Program-made: the position numbers and the translations under genes
Part shown: one piece after another, positions 25,034-33,961 of the stretch
Layout of the letters: each line of letters begins with the position of its first letter
Position numbering within the stretch: the stretch's first letter is position 1
DNA from: Siccirubricoccus deserti
GTDB lineage: Bacteria > Pseudomonadota > Alphaproteobacteria > Acetobacterales > Acetobacteraceae
Length of the DNA stretch: 64,000 nucleotides
Direction of reading: 5' to 3'
Assembly: GCF_014283215.1 (NCBI RefSeq)
Contig: NZ_JACOMF010000002.1
Location: 267,044 to 331,043 of the forward strand
The notes under the pieces: model-generated
The model's input: the letters and a program-made list of their open reading frames with translations, nothing else
Database searches by the model: none
Told to the model about the DNA's origin: nothing

Positions 25034-25837
25034 TCAGCGCAGCAGCAGGAAGGCCAGCATCAGCGTGCCGAGGCCGATGCGGTACCAGCCGAAGGGGGTG
25101 AAGCCGATGCGGCCGATGACCGCCAGCACCCAGCGCACCGTCAGCAGCGCCACCACGAAGGCGGCGACGAAGCCGACGCCGATCTGCCCCAGCCCATCGA
25201 CGGAGATTTCATTCCGTACCTTCAGCAGGCTGTAGGCGCTGGCCGCCAGCATGGTCGGGATCGCCAGGACAAAGCTGAATTCCGCCGCCGTCCGCCGGTC
25301 CACGCCGAGCAGCAGGGCGGTGATGATGGTGGCGCCGGAGCGCGAGGTGCCGGGGATCATCGCCAGCGCCTGGCCGAAGCCGACGATCAGCGCCGCCAGC
25401 GGGCCGATCTCCGGCACCGAATGGATGGCGGGCGCGCGCCGCAGGCGCTCGATCAGGATGATGGCGACGCCGCCGAGGATCAGCGCGACGGAGACGACCC
25501 AGGGGTTGAACAGCGCCTCGGTGATCGTCCGGTGCAGGGTCAGGCCGATCAGCATGGCCGGCAGGAAGGCCAGCATCAGGTTGATCACGTAGTAGCGCGG
25601 CCGGCCCGGCCGCCACATCCCGGCCAGCAGGCCGACCAGCGTGTCGCGGAAATACCAGATCACGGCAAGGATGGCGCCGAGCTGGATGGAGATCTCGAAC
25701 ACCTTCCCCGGCGGGCCTTCGAACCCGATCAACTCGCCGAGCAGGATCAGATGGCCGGTCGAGGAGATCGGCAGGAATTCGGTCAGCCCTTCCAGCACCC
25801 CCATGGCGAGGGCGGAAAGCAGATCGGCGAAGGACAT
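25034..25837 (-). CDS. uppP: Undecaprenyl-diphosphatase UppP (BacA)
   Basis: 267 residues, standard length, eight or so hydrophobic segments. The two signature regions are present: GVLEGLTEFLPISSTGHLIL near the N terminus and ALAMIPGTSRSGATI in the middle. It recycles undecaprenyl pyrophosphate to the lipid carrier used for peptidoglycan and O-antigen synthesis and can confer bacitracin tolerance. It is embedded in the inner membrane. Single gene on the minus strand. Confidence 0.95.
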   Translation of the reverse strand: MSFADLLSALAMGVLEGLTEFLPISSTGHLILLGELIGFEGPPGKVFEISIQLGAILAVIWYFRDTLVGLLAGMWRPGRPRYYVINLMLAFLPAMLIGLTLHRTITEALFNPWVVSVALILGGVAIILIERLRRAPAIHSVPEIGPLAALIVGFGQALAMIPGTSRSGATIITALLLGVDRRTAAEFSFVLAIPTMLAASAYSLLKVRNEISVDGLGQIGVGFVAAFVVALLTVRWVLAVIGRIGFTPFGWYRIGLGTLMLAFLLLR

Positions 25838-26022
25838 GCAGGGACGCGCTCCGATGCGGCGCGGCCGGCTATACTGCCGACTGCGCCGCCCGGGTAGGCG
25901 CTACCGCCCGGCTGCGCGGCTCTGTGTTGCGTCAGGCGAATTGGCTTGCCGGGATGCGCGGCATGCGTCCTGGCAGATGGTCGAGGAACCCGCTGCCGGG
26001 ATGGGCGCCTCCGCAGACCCTC

Positions 26023-26097
26023 ATGCATGGGCTTGATCCATGCATCCGACTGCACCGCAAAAGCAACAAGTTGAATGGCCGGATCAAGCCCGGCCAT
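26023..26097. repeat. REP-like double-hairpin element, copy 3
   Basis: Two perfect hairpins: ATGCATGG-gcttgat-CCATGCAT at 26023-26045 and ATGGCCGG-atcaagc-CCGGCCAT at 26075-26097. Both have 8-bp stems and 7-nt loops, and the two loops are reverse complements of each other. The second hairpin is followed by GACGGG, as at 3703. The 296-bp gap between uppP and the TRAP receptor gene holds nothing else recognised. Confidence 0.7.
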
Positions 26098-26133
26098 GAC
26101 GGGAGGGGGTGCGCTCCCCCTCCGAGATCCGCT

Positions 26134-27222
26134 CTACCGCTGCTGCGCCGCCGCCGGGAAGGCGAAATTGTCGAAGCTGCTCTCGGCGACGCGGAACCAC
26201 TGGTATTCCTCGTCCCGATAGGCGCGGTAGGCGGTCCAGATCTTCTTGAAGCGCTCGTTCCTGCCGGCCATCTCCTCGTACAGCCCATGCGCCTCGCGCC
26301 AGGATGCCTGCAGGATCTCGCGCGGCCAGAAGCGGAGCTGGGCCCCGGCGGCGACCAGCCGGCGCAGCGCCTGCGGGTTCAGATGGTCGTAGCGCGCCAG
26401 CATGTCGCTATTGGCCTCGCTCGCGGCCACTTCCAGCGCCGTCTTGTAGGCGGTGGGCAGCTTGTCGAACTCCGCCTGGTTGATCAGCAGGTGCAGGTGC
26501 GCGCCGGCCTCCCAGAAGCCCGGGGCGTAGTAGTTGCGGGCGACGCGGACGAAGCCGAGCTTCTCGTCGTCATGCGGGCCGACGAATTCGACGGCGTCCA
26601 GCGTGCCCCGCTCCAGCGCCGGGTAGATGTCGCTGGCGGCGATCTGGGTCGGCACCGCGCCGAGCTTGCGGAAGATCTCGCCGGCCAGCCCGGCGACGCG
26701 GAACTTCAGCCCCTTCAGATCGTCGAGGCTCTTCACCTCGTTGCGGAACCAGCCGCCCATCTGGGCGCCGGTGTCGCCGGCGGGAAAGCCGAGGATGCCG
26801 TAGTCCCTGAACAGCTCCGCCGCCAGCTCGTTGCCGCCGCCATACTGCAGCCAGGCCAAGTTCTGCCGGGCGTTCAGCCCGAAGGGCAGGGCGGTGAAGA
26901 AGGCGAAGGAAGGGTCCTTGCCGGTATAGTAGTAAACTGGGGTATGGCCGCCCTCAATGGTGCCGTTCTGCACCGCATCCAGCACGGCAAGGCCGGGAAC
27001 GATCTCGCCGGCGGCGAAGAAGCGGATCTGGAAGCGGTTGTCGGTGAGCTGGGCGACCCGCTGGGTGATCTTCTCGCCGGTGCCGTACAGCACGTCGAGG
27101 TTGCGGGGAAAGGCGGAAGCGATGCGCCAGCGGATTTCCGGGTTGCTCTGCGCCACGGCGGGCGCGGCAAGCGCAACAGGCGCGGCGGCGACCGCGGCGC
27201 CGAACAGCAGGCGACGGTTCAT
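26134..27222 (-). CDS. TRAP transporter solute-binding protein DctP
   Basis: 362 residues, DctP/TakP type. The signal peptide MNRRLLFGAAVAAAPVALAA ends at PAVAQ near residue 25. Mature features: IRWRIASAFPRNLDVLYGTG, GEIVPGLAVLDAVQNGTIEG, TGAQMGGWFRNEVKSLDDLK, GLKFRVAGLAGEIF with the carboxylate-contacting arginine, and ASDIYPALERGTLDAVEFVG. The pattern resembles receptors for 2-oxo acids or lactate. No DctQ/DctM membrane genes are in the window. It is a paralogue of the gene at 28022-29104. Confidence 0.9.
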   Translation of the reverse strand: MNRRLLFGAAVAAAPVALAAPAVAQSNPEIRWRIASAFPRNLDVLYGTGEKITQRVAQLTDNRFQIRFFAAGEIVPGLAVLDAVQNGTIEGGHTPVYYYTGKDPSFAFFTALPFGLNARQNLAWLQYGGGNELAAELFRDYGILGFPAGDTGAQMGGWFRNEVKSLDDLKGLKFRVAGLAGEIFRKLGAVPTQIAASDIYPALERGTLDAVEFVGPHDDEKLGFVRVARNYYAPGFWEAGAHLHLLINQAEFDKLPTAYKTALEVAASEANSDMLARYDHLNPQALRRLVAAGAQLRFWPREILQASWREAHGLYEEMAGRNERFKKIWTAYRAYRDEEYQWFRVAESSFDNFAFPAAAQQR

Positions 27223-27309
27223 GACTGGCTCCTCAGACGGCTGCGCGCATCTAGTACCGTTGCAGTGGCATGAAAAGTCCCACGCCGACGCGGGCCGGGA
27301 GAGGTGAGG

Positions 27310-27948
27310 ATGGCCGCTGCTGCGGCGGCATGGCGCCCTTGGCTGGCGGTGCCGCTGGTGGCGATCGCCGGCTATGTCGATGGCATCGGCTGGCTCCGGC
27401 TGCAGGAGCTGTTCGTCAGCTTCATGAGCGGCACCAGCACGATGCTTGGCCTTGCCCTGATTGGTGGACCGGCCGGGCGGGCGGCGGCCCTGGCGCTGGT
27501 GGTCGGGCTTTTCACCGCCGGGGCGGTGGCCGGGGCGGTGCTGGGTCGGCTGGCGGGGCGATGGCGGGCGGCGGTGCTGGGGCTGGTGGCGGTGCTATTG
27601 GGTCTGGCCTGGAAACTGCCCTGGCTGGGGCCGCGGCTGCCGCCCGCGGCCTATGCGCTGGTTCCGGCGATGGGGGCGCTGAACCTGGCGCTGCCGGGGG
27701 TGGGCGGCATCACCTTCGTCACCGGCGCGCTGACCCGCTTTGCCGAGGCGCTGGTCGCAGCGCTGGCCGGCGCCGGCCCGCATGCCGCCTGGCTGCGCCA
27801 GTTCGCCGCCTGGGCAGCGCTGGTCGGTGGTGCCGCGCTCGGCGCTGCCATGGAGGCGCGGCTCGGCCAGCAGGCGCTGGGGTTGCCGGCCCTGGCGGCG
27901 GCGCTGGCCGCGATCGCCTCCGCGCTGGGGCGGTGGCGGTTGCACTGA
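27310..27948 (+). CDS. DUF1275/YoaK-family membrane protein
   Basis: 212 residues, about six hydrophobic segments. It has the conserved opening AIAGYVDGIGWLRLQELFVS then FMSGTSTMLG, which defines the family. Later ALNLALPGVGGITFVTGALTR matches the second conserved block. GGGAGAGG lies 5 bp before ATG 27310; an in-frame GTG at 27304 is the alternative. The function is unknown in the family. It sits between two divergent DctP receptor genes. Confidence 0.85.
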   Translation: MAAAAAAWRPWLAVPLVAIAGYVDGIGWLRLQELFVSFMSGTSTMLGLALIGGPAGRAAALALVVGLFTAGAVAGAVLGRLAGRWRAAVLGLVAVLLGLAWKLPWLGPRLPPAAYALVPAMGALNLALPGVGGITFVTGALTRFAEALVAALAGAGPHAAWLRQFAAWAALVGGAALGAAMEARLGQQALGLPALAAALAAIASALGRWRLH

Positions 27949-28021
27949 ATTCCGTTGCAGTGCCTGGGGGCTTTTCCGCAGGCTTGGCCCGGCGCCGGCA
28001 ACAGGCGCTGGGAGGATATAG

Positions 28022-29104
28022 ATGAACCGACGGAACCTCGTCGCCGGCGGGGCGCTCGGCGCGACTGCGCTGGCGACGCCGCATCTCGCCAGCGCCCAGA
28101 CACGCATCCGCTGGCGCTGCCCGAACAGCTTCCCGAAATCGATCGAGACGCTCTACAGCGCCGCCGAGATCGTCGCCCGCCGGGTGCGGGAGATGTCGGA
28201 CGGCTCCTTCGAGATCACCGTCTCCGGCCCCGGCGAGGTGGTGCCGGCGTTGCAGATCCTGGATGCGGTCACCCAGGGCTCGGTCGAATGCGGCTTCACC
28301 CCGGGCCTGTTCTACTTTGGCAAGGACCCGACCCTGGCGCTGTCCACCACCCTGCCGATGGGCATGGCGAGCCGCGCCATGTTCGCCTGGCTGCACTACG
28401 GCGGCGGCCGCGACCAACTGCGCGACGTGTTCCGTGACCAGAACGTCCACGCCATCCCCGCCGCCTGCACCGGGGCCCAGATGGGTGGCTGGTTCCGCAA
28501 GGAGATCCGCAGCGCCGAGGATCTGAAAGGGCTGAAATTCCGCATTGCCGGGCTGGGCGGTTCGGTGATGCAAAAGCTCGGCACCGTGCCGCAGCAGATC
28601 GCGCCTTCCGACATCTACCCGGCGCTGGAGCGTGGGGTGATTGACGCCGCCGAATACATCGGCCCCTTCGATGATGAGAAGCTCGGCTTCGCCCGGGTCG
28701 CCCGGTACTACTACTACCCAGGCTTCCAGGAGGTGGCGCCCTCCACCGATCTCATGGTCAACCTGCGTGCCTGGGAGGCACTGCCGAAGACCTACCAAGC
28801 GATGCTGGAGACCGCCTGCATCGAGGCTTGGCACGCCACGGCGGCGAAATACGACGTGCTGAACCCGCCGGCGCTGCGCCGCCTGATCGCCGCCGGCACC
28901 CAGCTCCGCCCCTATCCACGGGAGGTGCTGCAGGCGCTCTATCGCGCCGCGCAGGAACTCTATGTCGAGCTCGGCGAGCAGAATGCGCGCTTCAAGAGGG
29001 TCCATGAGCATTGGGAGAAATTCCGCGTCGAGCAGAGCCAGTGGTTCCGCATCGCCGAGGACTCCATGGTGAATTTCCTCGCGGTTGCTTCCGCGCCGCG
29101 TTGA
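28022..29104 (+). CDS. TRAP transporter solute-binding protein DctP, paralogue
   Basis: 360 residues with a Tat-like or Sec signal (MNRRNLVAGGALGATALATP, ending HLASAQ). It has IRWRCPNSFPKSIETLYSAA, GEVVPALQILDAVTQGSVEC, TGAQMGGWFRKEIRSAEDLK, KFRIAGLGGSVMQKLG and PSDIYPALERGVIDAAEYIG. These match the receptor at 26134-27222 block for block, so the two are paralogues. A strong GGAGG precedes the ATG. No DctQM genes nearby. It is followed by a decayed fragment of a third copy. Confidence 0.9.
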   Translation: MNRRNLVAGGALGATALATPHLASAQTRIRWRCPNSFPKSIETLYSAAEIVARRVREMSDGSFEITVSGPGEVVPALQILDAVTQGSVECGFTPGLFYFGKDPTLALSTTLPMGMASRAMFAWLHYGGGRDQLRDVFRDQNVHAIPAACTGAQMGGWFRKEIRSAEDLKGLKFRIAGLGGSVMQKLGTVPQQIAPSDIYPALERGVIDAAEYIGPFDDEKLGFARVARYYYYPGFQEVAPSTDLMVNLRAWEALPKTYQAMLETACIEAWHATAAKYDVLNPPALRRLIAAGTQLRPYPREVLQALYRAAQELYVELGEQNARFKRVHEHWEKFRVEQSQWFRIAEDSMVNFLAVASAPR

Positions 29105-29197
29105 GTAAAGCGCGATCGGCACAGCTGGCCGCTGCAGTTCGGAAGCGCGGCCGGCAGGGTCCTCCGCAAGCGTCAGACGGCGCATCAGGGGAGATAC

Positions 29198-29445
29198 ATG
29201 CATGGACCGCCGCCGCTGCTGCGGCTGCTGGCCGCGGGCACGCGGTGAGGCCCCCATTTGCGGGAGATCCTGACCGACGCCTACAAGACGATGCAGGCGC
29301 TCCGTGCCGAGCTTTCCGATCAGAACCCACGCTTCAGGCGGGTGTGGGATCACTGGACAAGCACCGGCTGGAGCAGACCCAGCGCTTCTGCGTGGCCGAG
29401 GATTCGATGCCGGGTTTCGTCACGGTGGCGACGGCGCAGCGCTGA
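29198..29445 (+). pseudogene. C-terminal remnant of a third DctP receptor
   Basis: In one frame the segment reads PPLLRLLAAGTR, a TGA stop, then LREILTDAYKTMQALRAELS and DQNPRFRRVWDHW. It then continues in another frame as LEQTQRFCVAEDSMPGFVTV to a stop at 29445. This matches the last 80 residues of the adjacent intact DctP (ALRRLIAAGTQLRPYPREVL, LGEQNARFKRVHEHW, AEDSMVNFLAVASAPR). One nonsense codon and one frameshift make it non-functional. The N-terminal three-quarters are missing. Confidence 0.8.
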
Positions 29446-29501
29446 GGCGGCCCGGGGGCTTTCCCTGGAAGGCCGAGCCGGCCGACTGGCGTGCTCTATC
29501 G

Positions 29502-29524
29502 CCGGCCTGCGCAGCGCAGGCCGG
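29502..29524. repeat. Perfect 23-bp palindrome between convergent genes
   Basis: CCGGCCTGCGC-a-GCGCAGGCCGG, an 11-bp perfect dyad with a single central base. It lies between the DctP remnant (plus) and the enoyl-CoA hydratase stop (minus), so it could stop transcription in both directions. It is followed by GATGGCATGACG, like the tails of the other REP-like elements. Confidence 0.5.
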
Positions 29525-29564
29525 GATGGCATGACGTGGCCGGCTCCGGGCGGACCGCCCGGCG

Positions 29565-30359
29565 CTACCGTCCCTGGAAATTCCCCAGCCGGCGTTCCGC
29601 GGTGGCCTTGATGCCCTCGCGGAAGTCCTCGGTCTTGCGCAGCCAGTCCTGCTCCACCAGCTCGCGCTCCGTCGCCTGCTCGATCGCATCGGCGAGGCCG
29701 CGGCGCATCGTCTCCCGCGTCGCCTGCACGCCGAGCGGGGAGGATTGGGCAATCTCGACCGCGAGCGCGGTTGCCGCCGCGCGCAGTGCCTCGGCCGGCA
29801 CCAGCAGATCCGCGAGACCGATGCGCACCGCTTCCTCGCCGCCGATCCGCCGCCCGGTGTAGAACAACAGCGCCGCCTGCTGCTGGCCGACCAGGCGTGG
29901 CAGGGTGCAGGTCAGGCCGAAGCCGGGGTGGAAGCCGAGCCGGGTGAAATTGGCGCTGAAGCGCGCCTCGGCGCAGGTGACGCGGAAATCCGCGACGCAG
30001 GCGAGGCCGAGTCCGCCGCCGATGGCCGGGCCCTGCACCGCGGCGACGATGGGCTTCTTCGTGCGGAACAGCCGCACCGCTTCCTTGTAGAGGTGCCGCA
30101 CCGGCCCGCCCACGGGGACGCTGCCTTCTTCCGTGCCATCCTCGCGGCGATTGGCGAAATTGGCGCCGGCGCAGAACGCCTTGCCCTGGGCGGCGAGCAC
30201 CACGGCGCGTACTGCCGGGTCGGCATCGGCGGCGTCGAAGGCGGTGGCGATTTCCCGGATCAGCACCGTGTCGAAGAAGTTATTCGGCGGCCGCTGGATC
30301 TCGATGATGGTGACGGCGTCGGCGGTGGTGACGCCGATACTGGTATAGCTGGCAGCCAT
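29565..30359 (-). CDS. Enoyl-CoA hydratase/isomerase family protein
   Basis: 264 residues of crotonase fold. The oxyanion-hole motifs are GKAFCAGANFANR and QGPAIGGGLGLACVADFRV; FSANFTRLGFHPGFGLTCTL carries the region of the catalytic glutamates, but the usual glutamate in the G.xPE position appears as GFHPG, so canonical hydratase chemistry is doubtful. The C terminus is KTEDFREGIKATAERR, a common family ending. ATG 30359 is preferred to 30401. It is about 90 bp downstream of ahcY on the same strand. The substrate is unknown. Confidence 0.88.
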   Translation of the reverse strand: MAASYTSIGVTTADAVTIIEIQRPPNNFFDTVLIREIATAFDAADADPAVRAVVLAAQGKAFCAGANFANRREDGTEEGSVPVGGPVRHLYKEAVRLFRTKKPIVAAVQGPAIGGGLGLACVADFRVTCAEARFSANFTRLGFHPGFGLTCTLPRLVGQQQAALLFYTGRRIGGEEAVRIGLADLLVPAEALRAAATALAVEIAQSSPLGVQATRETMRRGLADAIEQATERELVEQDWLRKTEDFREGIKATAERRLGNFQGR

Positions 30360-30424
30360 GGCTGTGCCCCTCGGAGTTCTTGATTCGAGCGGCGGCAGCA
30401 TGGCGGCAAACGCCGCGGTGGGCG

Positions 30425-30445
30425 AGGGGGGCGCCTGGCCCCCCT
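30425..30445 (-). terminator. GC-rich hairpin downstream of ahcY
   Basis: AGGGGGG-cgcctgg-CCCCCCT, a perfect 7-bp stem starting 7 bp beyond the ahcY stop codon on the minus strand. There is no T-run after it, so the terminator role is uncertain. Confidence 0.4.
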
Positions 30446-30451
30446 GCCTGA

Positions 30452-31855
30452 TCAGTAGCGGTACTGTTCCGCCTTGAAGGGGCCTTCCTCGGCGACGCCG
30501 ATGTAGGTGGCCTGGGCCTCAGTCAGCTTGGTCAGCTTCGCGCCGACCTTCGCCAGGTGCAGCGCCGCCACCTTCTCGTCCAGATGCTTCGGCAGCACAT
30601 AGACCTTCTTCTCGTACTTGCCGGGGTTCGCCCACAGTTCGATCTGCGCCAGCGTCTGGTTGGTGAAGCTGGCGGACATCACGAAGCTCGGGTGGCCGGT
30701 GGCGTTGCCGAGGTTCACGAGACGTCCCTCGGACAGCAGGATGATGCGCTTGCCGTCGGGGAACTCCACCTCGTCCACCTGCGGCTTCACATTGTGCCAC
30801 TTGTAGTTCTTCAGCGCGGCGACCTGGATCTCGCTGTCGAAGTGGCCGATGTTGCAGACGATGGCGCGGTGCTTCATCGCCCGGATGTGGTCGATGGTGA
30901 TGACGTCCACATTGCCCGTGGCGGTGACGAAGATGTCGGCGCGCGGCGCGGCATCCTCCATCGTCACCACCTCATAGCCTTCCATCGCCGCCTGCAGCGC
31001 GCAGATCGGGTCGACCTCGCTGACCATGACGCGGCAGCCGGCGTTGCGCAGGCTGGCGGCGCTGCCCTTGCCGACATCGCCGAAGCCCGCGACCATGGCG
31101 ATCTTGCCCGCCATCATCACATCGGTGCCGCGGCGGATGCCGTCCACCAGCGATTCGCGGCAGCCGTAGAGGTTGTCGAATTTCGACTTGGTGACGCTGT
31201 CGTTCACGTTGATGGCGGGGAACAGCAGCTTGCCTTCCTTCGCCATGATGTAGAGCCGGTGCACGCCCGTCGTCGTCTCCTCGGAGACGCCCTGGATCGC
31301 CTTCGCCAGCTTCGCGAACCAGCCCGGCTTCTGCTTCAGGCAGGTCTTGATGAGGGCGAAGAAGACCTCCTCCTCCTCATTCGTCGGATTGTCGAGGAAG
31401 CCGGTGTCGCCCTGCTCGGCGCGCAGCCCGTAATGGACCAGCAGCGTCATGTCGCCGCCATCGTCTAGGATCATGTTCGGCTCGCCGCCGTCGCCCCATT
31501 CCAGGGTCTTCTTCACGTAGTCCCAGTATTCCGGCAGCGTCTCGCCCTTCACCGCGAAGACCGGCGTGCCGGCGGCGGCGATGGCGGCGGCGGCGTGGTC
31601 CTGGGTCGAGAAGATGTTGCAGGAGGACCAGCGGACATCGGCGCCGAGGGCCTTCAGCGTCTCGATCAGCACCGCGGTCTGGATGGTCATGTGCAGGCAG
31701 CCGGCGATCCGGGCGCCCTTCAGCGGCTGGGACGGGCCGTATTCCCGGCGCACCGCCATCAGGCCGGGCATCTCGTCCTCGGCCATGGCGATCTCCTTGC
31801 GGCCCCAATCGGCCAGGGAGAGATCCTTAACCAGGTATTCGGCGGCAACGGCCAT
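30452..31855 (-). CDS. ahcY: S-adenosylhomocysteine hydrolase
   Basis: 467 residues. It converts S-adenosylhomocysteine to homocysteine and adenosine in the methyl cycle, with bound NAD. Features: [37 protein letters not shown], the NAD-binding [31 protein letters not shown], and the ending PFKAEQYRY with the conserved Lys/Tyr that contact NAD of the neighbouring subunit. The length includes the roughly 40-residue insertion usual in proteobacterial enzymes. ATG 31855 ([12 protein letters not shown]) fits the family start better than 31894. A SahR-like palindrome lies about 75 bp upstream. Confidence 0.97.
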   Translation of the reverse strand: MAVAAEYLVKDLSLADWGRKEIAMAEDEMPGLMAVRREYGPSQPLKGARIAGCLHMTIQTAVLIETLKALGADVRWSSCNIFSTQDHAAAAIAAAGTPVFAVKGETLPEYWDYVKKTLEWGDGGEPNMILDDGGDMTLLVHYGLRAEQGDTGFLDNPTNEEEEVFFALIKTCLKQKPGWFAKLAKAIQGVSEETTTGVHRLYIMAKEGKLLFPAINVNDSVTKSKFDNLYGCRESLVDGIRRGTDVMMAGKIAMVAGFGDVGKGSAASLRNAGCRVMVSEVDPICALQAAMEGYEVVTMEDAAPRADIFVTATGNVDVITIDHIRAMKHRAIVCNIGHFDSEIQVAALKNYKWHNVKPQVDEVEFPDGKRIILLSEGRLVNLGNATGHPSFVMSASFTNQTLAQIELWANPGKYEKKVYVLPKHLDEKVAALHLAKVGAKLTKLTEAQATYIGVAEEGPFKAEQYRY

Positions 31856-31927
31856 GATCGCTCTGTCCTTCGTCTCGTGGCGGCGCCGTAGCACGCCCCG
31901 GGTTCGGTGGCCAGAGGATATCCACGA

Positions 31928-31949
31928 GACATAAGGATGTCTTTATATC
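31928..31949 (-). promoter_or_regulatory. Candidate SAH-responsive (SahR-type) operator upstream of ahcY
   Basis: Imperfect 22-bp inverted repeat; on the minus strand GATATAAAGAC then ATCCTTATGTC, 8 of 11 positions symmetric. It is 73-94 bp upstream of the ahcY ATG. ArsR-family SahR repressors are known to control ahcY and methionine-cycle genes in many proteobacteria through ATAAAGA-type palindromes; assignment here is by resemblance only. Confidence 0.45.
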
Positions 31950-32070
31950 TCTGGCGTGGCCGTGACGAGAGTGGAATATCTGACTGTTGCCGTCGGACTT
32001 GCCCCCGGCTCCGCCAGCCTCCTACCATCCTTGCAGAACCGGCGCGCAGCCGCCGGCTGGGAGGAGAGCC

Positions 32071-33276
32071 ATGCACCGACGCCTGTTGGCCCTCGGCTTC
32101 GCCGCGACCCTTGCCCTACCCGTCCTCGCCCAGCAGGCCCCGGTGCCCGCCTGGCAGCAGAGCCGCTCGGGCAGCACGAATGCCTCGCCGCTGGCGCCTC
32201 ACCCGCCGAAGCTGACCGCGACGGCGGCCGAGCAGGTGCCGGTCGCGGCGCTCCGCGTGCCCGCCGGCTTCAAGGTGGAACTGTGGGCCAGCGGCGCCCC
32301 CGGCGCGCGGATGATGACGGAAAGCCCGAACGGGACGGTCTTCGTCGGTACCCGCACCATCGGCCGGGTCTATGCCATCTCCGAGGAGGGCGGCCAGCGC
32401 CGGGTGCGCACCATCGCCTCCCGGCTGACGGACCCCAACGGCGTCGCGCTGCGGGACGGCAACCTCTACGTCATCGCCATCAACCGCGTGCTGCGGTTCG
32501 ACGGCATCGAGGGCAGGCTGGACGCCCCCGGCACGCCGACCGACCTGACCGCCGCCTTCGGCCTGCCGACCGAGACGCACCACGGCTGGAAATTCGCCGC
32601 CTTCGGGCCGGATGGCCGCCTGTATATGAACATCGGCGTGCCCTGCAACATCTGCGAGTTCAACCGCGACACCCATGCGCTGATCGTCTCCTTCAACCCG
32701 GACGACTCCGGCCGGCGAATTGAGGCAAAGGGCATCCGTAACAGCGTCGGCTTCGACTGGCATCCGACGACGCGGGAGCTCTGGGCCACCAACAACGGCC
32801 GCGACTGGGCCGGCAACGACACGCCGGACGACACGCTGCACCGCATCCGCCAAAGCGGCGCCGACCAGGGTTTCCCCTATTGCGCCGCCAACTGGCGCGA
32901 CCCGGCGATCAGCCGCGGCCCGGCGAGCTGTTCGGAGTTCTCAGCGCCGGCGGCGTTGCTCGGGCCGCATACCGCAGCGCTCGGCATGCGCTTCTACACC
33001 GGCACCGCCTTCCCCGAGGCGTATCGCAACCAGATCTTCATCGCCCGCCGTGGCTCCTGGAACCGGGAGCAACTCTCGGGCTACGACGTGGTGGTGGCCA
33101 GGCTGGACGCGAACGGCACGGTCACCGGTGTCGAGCCCTTCATGACCGGGCTGCGGGACGAGGCCAAGAATCGCTTCCTCGGCCGTCCGGTGGACGTGCT
33201 GGTCCGCGGTGATGGATCGCTGCTGGTCAGCGACGAGCAGAACGGCGCCATCTACCGCATCACCCACGGAAATTGA
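32071..33276 (+). CDS. PQQ-dependent sugar dehydrogenase, sorbosone dehydrogenase type
   Basis: 401 residues, a six-bladed beta-propeller like soluble glucose dehydrogenase. The signal peptide MHRRLLALGFAATLALPVLA ends near residue 20. Typical blocks: VPAGFKVELWASGAPGARMM, VFVGTRTIGRVYAIS, THHGWKFAAFGPDGRLYMNI, PCNICEF, NSVGFDWHPTTRELWATNNG and GMRFYTGTAFPEAYRNQIFI. It oxidises an aldose or aldehyde in the periplasm with PQQ. ATG 32071 follows GGAGGAGAG. The next gene, a di-heme cytochrome c, starts 2 bp after its stop and is the likely electron acceptor. No PQQ synthesis genes are in view. Confidence 0.88.
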   Translation: MHRRLLALGFAATLALPVLAQQAPVPAWQQSRSGSTNASPLAPHPPKLTATAAEQVPVAALRVPAGFKVELWASGAPGARMMTESPNGTVFVGTRTIGRVYAISEEGGQRRVRTIASRLTDPNGVALRDGNLYVIAINRVLRFDGIEGRLDAPGTPTDLTAAFGLPTETHHGWKFAAFGPDGRLYMNIGVPCNICEFNRDTHALIVSFNPDDSGRRIEAKGIRNSVGFDWHPTTRELWATNNGRDWAGNDTPDDTLHRIRQSGADQGFPYCAANWRDPAISRGPASCSEFSAPAALLGPHTAALGMRFYTGTAFPEAYRNQIFIARRGSWNREQLSGYDVVVARLDANGTVTGVEPFMTGLRDEAKNRFLGRPVDVLVRGDGSLLVSDEQNGAIYRITHGN

Positions 33277-33278
33277 GG

Positions 33279-33872
33279 ATGGCGCACCGGCTGCCGGCGG
33301 CGGCGGCGCTGCTCGCCGCCGTCGCCCTGGCCTCGGCCGGAGCCGCGGCGGGGGATGCCGGACGCGGCGCGGCGCTGGCGGAGGCGCGCGGCTGCGGCGG
33401 CTGCCACGGCCCGCAGGGGGTCTCCGCCATGGAGAACATCCCCTCGCTTGCCGGGCATCCGGATGAGTTCATCGCCCTTCAGCTCATCCTGTTCCGCGAG
33501 GGGCTGCGCGACGTGCCGCCGATGACCCAGCTCGCCCAAGGGCTGACCGACCAGGAGGTGGAGGATCTGGCCGCCTTCTACGCTGGGCTGCCCGCTGGCC
33601 ATGTGGAGCGCCCGCCGCGCGACCCGGCCCGCTACCAGGCCGGGGCGGTGCTGGCCGAACGGCTGCGCTGCGGCGCCTGCCATCTGGCCGATTTCCGCGG
33701 CCGGGCGCAGATGCCGCGGCTGACCGGGCAGCGGGAGGACTACCTGGCCCATGCCCTGGCCGAGTACCGCGACGGCACGCGGCGCGGGACCGACACCAAC
33801 ATGAATGCGGTGATGTTCGGCGTGACGGATGCCGAGATCGCCGCGCTGGCGCATTTCATGGCGCAGCAGTAG
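33279..33872 (+). CDS. Di-heme class I cytochrome c
   Basis: 197 residues with a signal peptide ending near SAGAAAGDAG. Two heme-binding motifs are present: CGGCH (near residue 40) and CGACH (near residue 129). PPMTQLAQGLTDQEVEDLAA and NMNAVMFGVTDAEIAALAHF each supply a methionine ligand and the usual C-terminal helix, as in cytochrome c4/c553 tandem domains. ATG 33279 is preferred; a TTG at 33273 overlapping the previous stop is an in-frame alternative. It is translationally adjacent to the PQQ dehydrogenase and probably carries its electrons to the respiratory chain. Confidence 0.9.
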   Translation: MAHRLPAAAALLAAVALASAGAAAGDAGRGAALAEARGCGGCHGPQGVSAMENIPSLAGHPDEFIALQLILFREGLRDVPPMTQLAQGLTDQEVEDLAAFYAGLPAGHVERPPRDPARYQAGAVLAERLRCGACHLADFRGRAQMPRLTGQREDYLAHALAEYRDGTRRGTDTNMNAVMFGVTDAEIAALAHFMAQQ

Positions 33873-33961
33873 CCGGCGGATCGGCAGCGCCTTCCCCCGG
33901 CAGGGGCTGGGGGCAGCACCCCACTCTCGCTCCGCCCCCTCTGCCGTGATACCCCGGCCCG

